From an uncultured Pseudorhodobacter sp. (GTDB lineage Bacteria; Pseudomonadota; Alphaproteobacteria; Rhodobacterales; Rhodobacteraceae): DNA of 6,762 nt. Positions 1-5,849 of the stretch are shown piece by piece. The DNA is taken from contig CALEMZ010000242.1 in assembly GCA_937910975.1 (NCBI GenBank), positions 1-6,762 on the forward strand. The letters run 5' to 3'. Positions within the stretch are counted from its first letter, which is position 1, and every line of letters begins with the position of its first letter. Under the pieces are notes generated by a model. It saw only the letters and a program-made list of their open reading frames with translations. It was not told where the DNA came from and ran no database searches. The position numbers and the translations under genes were made by a program.

Positions 1-718
1 GGGCGAACAGCTTTACCGTTTTGATATTGGTGATCGTATCCACCACCTGCCCCGTCACCATGGCACGAGCCGAAGCGCGCGCAGCCGAGTTCACCCGCAC
101 GCGCGGCATAAAATACCGGATCGTGAAAACGTAAGCGCCCAGCCAGACCGCAAGAGCAAGTGCCACCCGGTAATCCACCGCCACCAAAAACACGATCGAG
201 CCGATCACCGAGGCCAAGGCAAAGGCAACCGTATTGATCACCTCGGTCGCCACATCCGTCACCGCACGCGCGGCTTGCATCTGTTTTTGCGCAATGCGCC
301 CGGCAAAATCATTATCAAAAAACGTTACCGCCTGCCCCAGCGTCCAGCGATGCAAACGGCTCAGCACCAGCGGCAGCACATTCGGCCCCACAATGATGGA
401 GTTTGACGCCGCCGAGGCCGCAAAGGCCAAGGGCCGCAAGAGCAGATAGAAGCCTGCAAACGCGACAAGCAACCAGAAGTGCTGTGTAAAGAACACCTCC
501 GCACCCGAAGCAAGCGCGGCATCAATCACCCAACCAAGGAAAAGTGCCGAGACCACCTCCATCGCGCCCGCAATCGCCGAAAGCGCCCCTGCAAGCCAAA
601 GCATGGGCCAGCTTCCCTCTAGGCACCAACGAAAGAACGCGCCAAGCTTTTGCGGCGGTGGCCCGTCGGCTGGCCGAAACGCCTCTATCAAGCCGCCGAT
701 ACGCTGTACAAAGCTCAT
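1..718 (-). CDS. ABC half-transporter, transmembrane part only (C-terminus and ATPase domain lie beyond the left edge)
   Basis: The first 239 codons of an ABC exporter subunit are visible. Hydrophobic stretches at about residues 38-66, 80-102, 163-181 and 184-203 fit the first four helices of an exporter membrane domain. Residues 133-143 (FFDNDFAGRIA) and 222-239 (TGQVVDTITNIKTVKLFA) are the coupling-helix and intracellular-loop regions typical of MsbA-like exporters. Both match the corresponding parts of the ABC protein encoded just upstream (WFESDFAGRIA; TGRVVDAYTNIHSVKMFA), so the two are paralogs and probably form a heterodimer. The start ATG overlaps the upstream gene's TGA (ATGA, 4 bp) and has GAGGA six bases upstream (729-725), so the start is well supported. 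The nucleotide-binding domain, with Walker and signature motifs, is not in the window, so an intact ATPase site cannot be judged. Substrate unknown: lipid, peptide or drug export are all possible. The truncation is due to the window edge, not a mutation. Confidence 0.9.
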   Translation of the reverse strand, partial: MSFVQRIGGLIEAFRPADGPPPQKLGAFFRWCLEGSWPMLWLAGALSAIAGAMEVVSALFLGWVIDAALASGAEVFFTQHFWLLVAFAGFYLLLRPLAFAASAASNSIIVGPNVLPLVLSRLHRWTLGQAVTFFDNDFAGRIAQKQMQAARAVTDVATEVINTVAFALASVIGSIVFLVAVDYRVALALAVWLGAYVFTIRYFMPRVRVNSAARASARAMVTGQVVDTITNIKTVKLFA

Positions 719-2625
719 TCCGCTTCCTCTATCGTTCCCAAAAATCCACCAGATTGCCGCGCCCAGAATTGGGCATATAGCCCCTTGCTGGCCAAAAGCG
801 CGGCATGGCTACCAATTTCAGCAATCGCGCCATCCTCCAACACCACAATACGATCCATGGCGGCAATGGTGGAAAGGCGGTGCGCGATGGCTATCACCGT
901 TTTTCCCTGCATCACGCCATAAAGCGATTCCTGAATGGCGGCCTCAACCTCGCTATCCAATGCGCTCGTCGCCTCATCCAGGATCAGGATCGGCGCGTTT
1001 TTCAGGATAACACGGGCGAGGCCAACGCGCTGCCGCTGCCCACCCGAAAGCTTCACGCCACGCTCTCCCACATGGGCGTCATAGCCGCGCCGGCCCTCCG
1101 GGTCTTCCAGATCAAGAATGAACTCATGCGCTTCTGCTTGCTGTGCCGCCTCAACCACCTCCGCCTCTGTCGCATCGGGGCGGCCATAAAGGATGTTATC
1201 GCGCACCGACCGATGAAGCAGGCTGCTGTCTTGCTGCACCATGCCAATCTGGCGTCGCAGGCTGGCTTGGGTAACGTCTGAAATGTCTTGCCCATCCACC
1301 AAGATGCGCCCGGCTTCGGTGTCGTAGAACCGCAACATCAGCTTGACCAGTGTCGATTTCCCGGCGCCCGAACGACCAACAAGCCCCACCTTTTCACCCG
1401 GCTCAAGCGTCAGTGTGACACCCTGCAAGCCACCGCTTCCGCGGCCATAATGATGGGAAACGCCCTGAATTTCAATGCGGGCCTTGGTCAGGCGCAGCGG
1501 TTTTACACCCGGCTTATCCACCAAACCAATAGGCTGGGCAATCGTCTCCATCCCCTCGGCGACCACGCCCAACGCCTGCACAAGGCTGGTTGTGGCCCAC
1601 ATTACCCAATAGGTCATGTTGTTCAGCCGCAGCACCAGTGCCGTTGTCGCCGCCACAACGCCAACACTCGCCTGCCCATGATACCAAAGGAAAAGCGCAT
1701 AGCCCGTCACAGCGACAATCAGCGCCCCATTCAAAACCGTCAGCGCCACATCCATCGTGGTGATTATCCGCATTTCTTTCGCAAACGTGCGGCGCGCGGT
1801 TTCAATCGCCTCTTTGGCATAGATCAGCTCACCATCATGATGCGCAAACATCTTAACGGAATGGATGTTGGTATAGGCATCCACCACCCGCCCCGTCACC
1901 GCTGACCGCGCATCCGAACTCGCCTTTGCCGCAGGCCCGGCGCGCCGCAACGTCCAGCGCACCAGTACGGCGTAAAGCACAAACCACACCAGCAAAGGAA
2001 TGGTCAAACGCGGGTCCGCATGGGCCAGAACAAAGACCGAGCCGACAAGGGTGACAGAGGCAAAAGCAACCGCGTCAAAGGTTTGAAACACCGCATCACC
2101 CGCAGCGGGCGGCGTTTGCATGATACGGTTGGCAATGCGCCCCGCGAAATCCGACTCAAACCACCCAACGGGCTGGCGCAACACGTGGCTATGCGCGCGC
2201 CACCGGATCAGCGTACCGAAATTTGGCAATATTGCATTATGCAGCAGCGCTGTATTCAACCCCGACAAAAGCGGCCGGACCAGCAAGACCGCCAAGCCGA
2301 CCATCACAACCTCTGCCCCATGCGCCGCCCAAACCTGCGCCGGCACACCGTTTGCCAAAAAGTCCACCAACCGGCCCACATACCAGATCAGCATCACGTC
2401 CACCGAGGCCACGACGATCGATATCAACGCCGTCACCGCAAAAACCTTGTGAAACGGCCGGATATATTCCTTCAGAAAGGGCCACAGCCTGCGGGGCGGC
2501 GTGTCTGTCTGGGGATAGGGGGCATACGGGTCTATCAGCCCCTCAAGATAACGAAACACGGGGCGAACCACCTTATCTGAAATGCTCTTCCCCGATATAG
2601 CCTGCCGTGGCCGAAAGGGAAACAC
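715..2625 (-). CDS. ABC half-transporter, fused membrane and ATPase domains (MsbA-like exporter subunit)
   Basis: A complete 636-residue exporter half-transporter, acting in the inner membrane. The six-helix membrane domain spans about residues 60-350, with clear hydrophobic segments near 62-84, 105-125, 186-201, 208-223, 292-314 and 320-345. The ATPase domain follows from about 380: Walker A GRSGAGKS (417-424), Q-loop GMVQQD (461-466), signature LSGGQ (526-530), Walker B ILILDE (546-551), D-loop SALD (554-557) and switch histidine H582. All catalytic motifs look intact, so this half should hydrolyse ATP. The start is uncertain. The GTG at 2625 abuts the TGA of the upstream tRNA nucleotidyltransferase gene and has no good Shine-Dalgarno, which would fit termination-reinitiation. 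A GTG at 2571 has GGGGAAGAG upstream, at a long spacing of 13, and would begin the protein close to VRPVFRYLEG, nearer to where related proteins usually begin. The downstream paralog suggests a heterodimeric exporter; the substrate cannot be read from sequence. Confidence 0.93.
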   Translation of the reverse strand: MFPFRPRQAISGKSISDKVVRPVFRYLEGLIDPYAPYPQTDTPPRRLWPFLKEYIRPFHKVFAVTALISIVVASVDVMLIWYVGRLVDFLANGVPAQVWAAHGAEVVMVGLAVLLVRPLLSGLNTALLHNAILPNFGTLIRWRAHSHVLRQPVGWFESDFAGRIANRIMQTPPAAGDAVFQTFDAVAFASVTLVGSVFVLAHADPRLTIPLLVWFVLYAVLVRWTLRRAGPAAKASSDARSAVTGRVVDAYTNIHSVKMFAHHDGELIYAKEAIETARRTFAKEMRIITTMDVALTVLNGALIVAVTGYALFLWYHGQASVGVVAATTALVLRLNNMTYWVMWATTSLVQALGVVAEGMETIAQPIGLVDKPGVKPLRLTKARIEIQGVSHHYGRGSGGLQGVTLTLEPGEKVGLVGRSGAGKSTLVKLMLRFYDTEAGRILVDGQDISDVTQASLRRQIGMVQQDSSLLHRSVRDNILYGRPDATEAEVVEAAQQAEAHEFILDLEDPEGRRGYDAHVGERGVKLSGGQRQRVGLARVILKNAPILILDEATSALDSEVEAAIQESLYGVMQGKTVIAIAHRLSTIAAMDRIVVLEDGAIAEIGSHAALLASKGLYAQFWARQSGGFLGTIEEAE

Positions 2626-3753
2626 TCAGCCCAAAAGCGCAGCTTTGGTCAGCGCAAGGCCCGAATCTATCCAGCGCTGTTCCAGCTCCCGCAGCCTGTC
2701 GCCCAGCGCCTTGCCTTGCAAGCCAGGCATAAGGTCCGCCGCCAAAACCGGGAAGGTCGCGCCCACCCCATGCAGCACGTCTGCTTTCCACTCCGGGGGC
2801 GGCAGCGTCTCCAGCATTGCCGAACGGCACAGAATGACCGATTCCGCCACCTCCGCGCCAAAGCGGTAGCCAAGCTCTGTGGCGGAGCGCAGCCTGCCGA
2901 TTTCTTCGCGGATCAACGTCACCTGCGCCAAGTCACTGCGCGACAGGCGCAAGGTTTCCACAGCGCCCCCAAGCACGGCCAGCCGCGCCAACCAATGCGC
3001 GGCCCCAAGATGCACCAAAATCGGCAAAGCCCGCGCATCAGCCCCCGGCAGCGTTGCCGCCAAAACGCCCGATTGCGCCATGCTTGCCACGGCAACCGAA
3101 GGATCCGGCGCCGACAGCAGCTTGCGCATCTCTGCCCCAATGCGCTCCCGCGAAAGTGTCTCTATTTGTGCGGAATTCGCGGCACAGGCCGCCAAACCCT
3201 CTGCATCCAGCCCCAGCGCCGGGTCGCCATACCACGCAAAGAAACGAAAGAAGCGAAGGATCCGCAGATAATCCTCGGTGATCCGCTGCCCTGCATCGCC
3301 CACAAACCGAACGCGCCGCGCCTTCAAATCAGGCAGGCCACCCAGCGGGTCCAAAACCGTGCCGTCCGCCTGCGCATAAAGCGCGTTCATCGTGAAGTCG
3401 CGCCGCGCGGCATCCTCAACAACAGAGGTGGAAAAAAGGACCTTCGCGCGGCGGCCATCCGTCTCAATATCGCGGCGAAATGTAGTCACCTCATGCGGTC
3501 GCCCATGCGCGATAACCGTGACGGTGCCATGTTCAATGCCTGTAGGGACGACCCCAAAACCTGCACTTTCCGCCAGAATAGTGACTGTTTCGGGCAGCGC
3601 ATCCGTGGCGATGTCAATATCATTGACCGCTACGCCTATCAGCGCATTGCGCACGCAGCCACCCACCAGCAGTGCTTGCTTGCCGCCCGCCTCCAGTGCC
3701 TGACAAAGCGCCTGCGTGCCTTGATGCGCCAGCCATGCGCCATTGATTTTCAT
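2626..3753 (-). CDS. cca: CCA tRNA nucleotidyltransferase (class II, poly(A) polymerase-type head)
   Basis: 375 residues. The family adds or repairs the 3' CCA of tRNA from CTP and ATP in the cytoplasm. The class II head is clear: GGCVRN (31-36), the metal-binding pair D45-I-D47 within NDIDIATDA, HEVTTFRRD (87-95; E88 is a plausible third carboxylate), RRDFTMNAL (117-125), DPLGGLPDL (135-143) and the neck motif ITEDYLRILRFFRF (158-171). The C-terminal half (about 200-375) is helical and divergent, as usual, and carries no recognisable HD phosphohydrolase domain. The ATG at 3753 is chosen because it overlaps the upstream Nudix stop (ATGA) and has AAAGGG seven bases upstream (3766-3761); starts further upstream would overlap the Nudix gene by over 100 bp. 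The usual GGxVRD motif has N instead of D at 36, which I believe is common in this bacterial group. Sequence alone does not fully separate CCA-adding enzymes from poly(A) polymerases or A-only/CC-only enzymes, but the length and context fit CCA addition. Confidence 0.92.
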   Translation of the reverse strand: MKINGAWLAHQGTQALCQALEAGGKQALLVGGCVRNALIGVAVNDIDIATDALPETVTILAESAGFGVVPTGIEHGTVTVIAHGRPHEVTTFRRDIETDGRRAKVLFSTSVVEDAARRDFTMNALYAQADGTVLDPLGGLPDLKARRVRFVGDAGQRITEDYLRILRFFRFFAWYGDPALGLDAEGLAACAANSAQIETLSRERIGAEMRKLLSAPDPSVAVASMAQSGVLAATLPGADARALPILVHLGAAHWLARLAVLGGAVETLRLSRSDLAQVTLIREEIGRLRSATELGYRFGAEVAESVILCRSAMLETLPPPEWKADVLHGVGATFPVLAADLMPGLQGKALGDRLRELEQRWIDSGLALTKAALLG

Positions 3754-4340
3754 GCCGACACCCTTTCCGCCAATCCGCGCAAAATGCGGGCCGTTGCCCC
3801 CCAGATGTAATAGGGGCCGTAAGGCACGGTGTAGTAGCGCCGCCAATCTCCGCGCCATAAGCGCGCTTCAACCCGGAAATTGGCCGGATTTATAACGAAC
3901 TCCAGCGGAACGCTAAAAACCTCATCCACCTCACCCTGCTCTGGCACCGGGTCAAAAACACCCTCAACAAAAGCAAGAACTGGTGTCACCAAAAACCCCG
4001 TCACCGTCTCATGACTTGGCAGCGCGCCTAGCACCTGCACCTGCGAAGGCATCAGACCTATCTCTTCCTGCGCCTCACGCATGGCCGCAGCGCTGGGGTT
4101 GGCGTCATGGGCCTCCACCTTGCCACCCGGAAAGGCGATCTGGCCGGGGTGGTGTATCAGGTGTGAGGATCGCTTGGTCAAGATCAGCCTTGGTCCGGCA
4201 CCCCAATCCTGTACCGCGACCAAAACAGCCGCTGCGCGCAACTTGCGCCCCTCAGGCAACACCGTGCCGGGGTTAAGATCAAAGTCCGACGATGCGCCAG
4301 AGGTTTGATCCAGCGCCCGGCGCAGTACATCAGGCACCAT
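3750..4340 (-). CDS. CoA-pyrophosphatase-type Nudix hydrolase (NudL/YeaB-like)
   Basis: 196 residues. The family hydrolyses the pyrophosphate of coenzyme A and its derivatives to give 3',5'-ADP and 4'-phosphopantetheine, and may remove oxidised or acylated CoA. The CoA-Nudix signature is clear: LTKRSSHLIHHPGQIAFPGG (54-73) runs directly into the Nudix box. The box begins at G73, has D79 where the classic box has Glu (as in other members of this subfamily), and ends REAQEEIGL (88-96). Downstream VTGFLVTPVLAFV (113-125) and EVDEVFSVPL (137-146) are also typical. The ATG at 4340 lies inside the 3' end of hslO (11-bp overlap) with GGAG four bases upstream (4348-4345), and its TGA overlaps the cca start, so translation is probably coupled at both ends. 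The subfamily assignment is strong; the in vivo substrate is inferred from the family only. Confidence 0.9.
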   Translation of the reverse strand: MVPDVLRRALDQTSGASSDFDLNPGTVLPEGRKLRAAAVLVAVQDWGAGPRLILTKRSSHLIHHPGQIAFPGGKVEAHDANPSAAAMREAQEEIGLMPSQVQVLGALPSHETVTGFLVTPVLAFVEGVFDPVPEQGEVDEVFSVPLEFVINPANFRVEARLWRGDWRRYYTVPYGPYYIWGATARILRGLAERVSA

Positions 4341-5322
4341 CTGGCTCCGCCCCTACTCCAAGAGTCTTTGGATCGAGTACGTAATGCGCGCCGCAAAACT
4401 GGCAATCCGCTGTCAGCGTACCCTCGTCCGTCGTCATTTCGGCAATATCTTCGGCAGAATAGATCGAGAGGGATTGGCGCACGCGCTCTTCGGAACAGCT
4501 ACAGCCAAAGCGCACAGGTTGCGGATCAAACACCCGCGGCCCTTCTTCATGAAACAAGCGAATCAACAGATCCGTTGGGCCAACATGAGGTCCGATCAGC
4601 TCCAGATCATCCACCGTATCCAGCAAAAAGTTGACGCGGCTCCAGTTTTCGCCCTCATCGCCTTCCAGCAAATCTTCATGCGCCAGCAACCCGCCAGCAC
4701 CAGAACCACCCTCACCCATCACCGAAGGTGAGGCTTTAGGCATCATCTGCAACATCACGCCGCCTGCCCGCCACGCAGCGGATTCGCCCGGCAATACACT
4801 TTTACCGAAGCTAAGCGCAAAGCGGGTCGGCAACTGCTCCGATTGGGCAAAATACGTCTCTGCACAGTCAGAAAGCGAGGCGCCAGCGATGGGCGTGATG
4901 CCTTGATAAGGCACCATGCCTTCGCCCTGATCGATCAAAATGGCAAAATACCCCTCGCCGATCAGACTAAACGGGTCTACCCCGTCCAAATCCGCCTCCC
5001 GGTCATAGCCCGCATAGGCGCGCAACTTTGCGGGCTGGCCGTCATCTGTCGGGCCAAAATAATCCGTGGCGATCAAGCTCACCGGCCCGTTGCCGCGAAT
5101 TTGCAGTGACAGCTTCCAGCGCAGCTTGATCATTTGGCCGATCAACGCGGTCAGCAACGTGGCCTCTGCCACCAATGCCTCCACCTGCGGCGGATAATCA
5201 TGTTGCTTCAGAACAGACTCCAAAGCACCATCAAGCCGCGCGACGCGGCCGCGGACGTCAGAAAGGTCAAGCTGAAATGGCAGGACGGTATCGTCCCAGG
5301 CAATTTTCGTTCCGATGGTCAT
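4330..5322 (-). CDS. hslO: Hsp33, redox-regulated molecular chaperone
   Basis: 330 residues. Hsp33 is a cytoplasmic holdase that is inactive when reduced and zinc-bound. Under oxidative stress combined with heat or unfolding it forms two disulfides, releases zinc and binds unfolding proteins. The C-terminal redox switch is complete: C274-S-C276, then 30 residues, then C307-Q-F-C310 (CXC-X30-CXXC; the family spacer is usually about 27-32). The N-terminal chaperone domain begins DDTVLPFQLDLSDVRGRVAR (10-29), and IQIRGNGP-like text at 74-80, YQGITPI (139-145) and RAGGVMLQMMP (185-195) are family hallmarks. A Gly/Ser-rich acidic stretch (about 198-226) probably accounts for much of the extra length over the roughly 290-residue E. 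coli protein. The ATG at 5322 is chosen because AAGGGA sits five bases upstream (5333-5328) and the protein then begins at the usual place; the in-frame extension to 5406 would cover the promoter. It is the first gene of the five-gene operon. Confidence 0.95.
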   Translation of the reverse strand: MTIGTKIAWDDTVLPFQLDLSDVRGRVARLDGALESVLKQHDYPPQVEALVAEATLLTALIGQMIKLRWKLSLQIRGNGPVSLIATDYFGPTDDGQPAKLRAYAGYDREADLDGVDPFSLIGEGYFAILIDQGEGMVPYQGITPIAGASLSDCAETYFAQSEQLPTRFALSFGKSVLPGESAAWRAGGVMLQMMPKASPSVMGEGGSGAGGLLAHEDLLEGDEGENWSRVNFLLDTVDDLELIGPHVGPTDLLIRLFHEEGPRVFDPQPVRFGCSCSEERVRQSLSIYSAEDIAEMTTDEGTLTADCQFCGAHYVLDPKTLGVGAEPDGA

Positions 5323-5327
5323 GGGGT

Positions 5328-5333
5328 TCCCTT
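5328..5333 (-). promoter_or_regulatory. Ribosome binding site of hslO
   Basis: AAGGGA lies five bases before the ATG at 5322. It decides the hslO start against in-frame codons further upstream, which have no supporting site and would lie in or before the promoter. Confidence 0.7.
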
Positions 5334-5360
5334 GGCAAGCCAGTCTTGGCATACCGCGAA

Positions 5361-5389
5361 CATATAGGCACGGCAACCAAAGGACCAAG
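5361..5389 (-). promoter_or_regulatory. Candidate RpoH (sigma-32) heat-shock promoter for the hslO operon
   Basis: On the minus strand CTTG (5389-5386) is followed by exactly 17 bases and then CCTATATG (5368-5361). The alphaproteobacterial heat-shock consensus is CTTG-N17/18-CYTATNTNNG. All fixed positions match except the final G, which is T here. Transcription would start near 5355, giving a leader of about 33 nt that contains the AAGGGA ribosome binding site. hslO is a classic heat-shock gene, so position and gene identity agree with the motif. The call is by eye; no score or transcript data are available. Confidence 0.6.
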
Positions 5390-5391
5390 GG
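5387..5391 (+). promoter_or_regulatory. Ribosome binding site of the plus-strand Nudix gene
   Basis: AAGGG lies seven bases before the ATG at 5399 and supports that start over the in-frame ATG codons at 5315 and 5321. The site overlaps, on the other strand, the CTTG element of the candidate hslO promoter. Confidence 0.6.
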
Positions 5392-5398
5392 CATTTCC

Positions 5399-5845
5399 AT
5401 GATCAAATGCTATGGCACGCCCCCAAAATCGGGCCAACGCTACACCAGACGCCCCGGCGTCTATGCAATCTTGTTGCGAGATGGGGAGATTCTGGCCACC
5501 CATCAAGCAGAACCCGCGTCCGAGATCCAGCTTCCGGGCGGCGGCATCGACAAAGGTGAGCACCCAATCGCGGCGCTTCATCGCGAGGTTTATGAGGAAA
5601 CCGGTTGGCACATGGCCTTGAGTTTTCGCTTCGGCACCTTCCGCCGATTCACCTTCATGCCCGAGTACGATATTTGGGCCGAAAAACTGTGCACGATTTA
5701 CGTTGGCCGCCCCACCGTGCAGATTTCGGCACCGACAGAGCCGGGGCACATGCCGCTCTGGCTACCCCTTCGTTCTGCAGCGTCGGTCTTGGGTAACCCC
5801 GGCGACCAGGCAATGATGGAAAGTTTTGCGCGCCAGATCACTTAA
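5399..5845 (+). CDS. Small Nudix hydrolase, substrate unknown
   Basis: 148 residues, essentially a single Nudix domain. The box is canonical: G48 followed by five residues and E54 (GGGIDKGE, 47-54), seven residues, then REVYEETGW (62-70). The metal-binding glutamates E63, E66 and E67 are therefore present. Nudix enzymes cleave a nucleoside diphosphate linked to another moiety; candidates include oxidised nucleotides, ADP-ribose, dinucleoside polyphosphates or capped RNA, and the sequence does not decide. It lacks the CoA-type signature of the other Nudix protein in this window, and outside the box the two share little. The ATG at 5399 has AAGGG seven bases upstream; earlier in-frame ATGs would put the start inside the hslO coding region. 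It is transcribed divergently from hslO and converges on the phosphatase gene with four bases between the stops. It appears to be a single-gene transcript. Confidence 0.88.
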   Translation: MIKCYGTPPKSGQRYTRRPGVYAILLRDGEILATHQAEPASEIQLPGGGIDKGEHPIAALHREVYEETGWHMALSFRFGTFRRFTFMPEYDIWAEKLCTIYVGRPTVQISAPTEPGHMPLWLPLRSAASVLGNPGDQAMMESFARQIT

Positions 5846-5849
5846 GGCG

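Larger units (their letters stand above)
5323..5398. other. Divergent intergenic region between hslO and the plus-strand Nudix gene
   Basis: This is the only real intergenic space in the window and must hold the control regions of both divergent genes. It contains the candidate RpoH promoter for hslO and the ribosome binding sites of both genes. It also holds three TGGC/GCCA half-sites at 5333-5336, 5339-5342 and 5347-5350, within two direct copies of CTTGGCA (5331-5337 and 5345-5351). A second, weaker sigma-70-like pair for hslO, TTGCCG (5376-5371) and TATGCC (5353-5348) with 17-bp spacing, could also be read. No convincing plus-strand promoter for the Nudix gene was found by eye. Confidence 0.6.

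Noticed and set aside
1288..1905. Plus-strand open frame of 205 codons opposite the ABC gene
   Set aside because: It is a shadow of the ABC exporter coding sequence, which has every catalytic motif on the minus strand; the frame itself shows no domain.
2716..3810. Long plus-strand open frame (364 codons) opposite cca and the 3' end of the CoA-type Nudix gene
   Set aside because: It is antisense to a well-supported cca gene, its composition is rich in Arg, Gln, His and Pro as expected of a mirrored G+C-rich frame, and it has no recognisable motif.
3754..3858. N-terminal extension of cca upstream of 3753
   Set aside because: It would overlap the Nudix gene by over 100 bp; the extension has no family similarity, while the ATG at 3753 has a good ribosome binding site and ATGA coupling.
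5332..5368. Sigma-70-like plus-strand promoter for the Nudix gene using TTGGCA and TATAGG
   Set aside because: The spacing between the elements is 11 or 25 bases depending on which TTGGCA is used, both unsuitable.
5315..5398. 28-codon N-terminal extension of the plus-strand Nudix gene
   Set aside because: The extension reads through the hslO start and intergenic region; the ATG at 5399 has AAGGG at good spacing.
5323..5406. 28-codon N-terminal extension of hslO
   Set aside because: It would cover the candidate promoter and reach into the divergent Nudix gene; Hsp33 proteins begin near the ATG at 5322.
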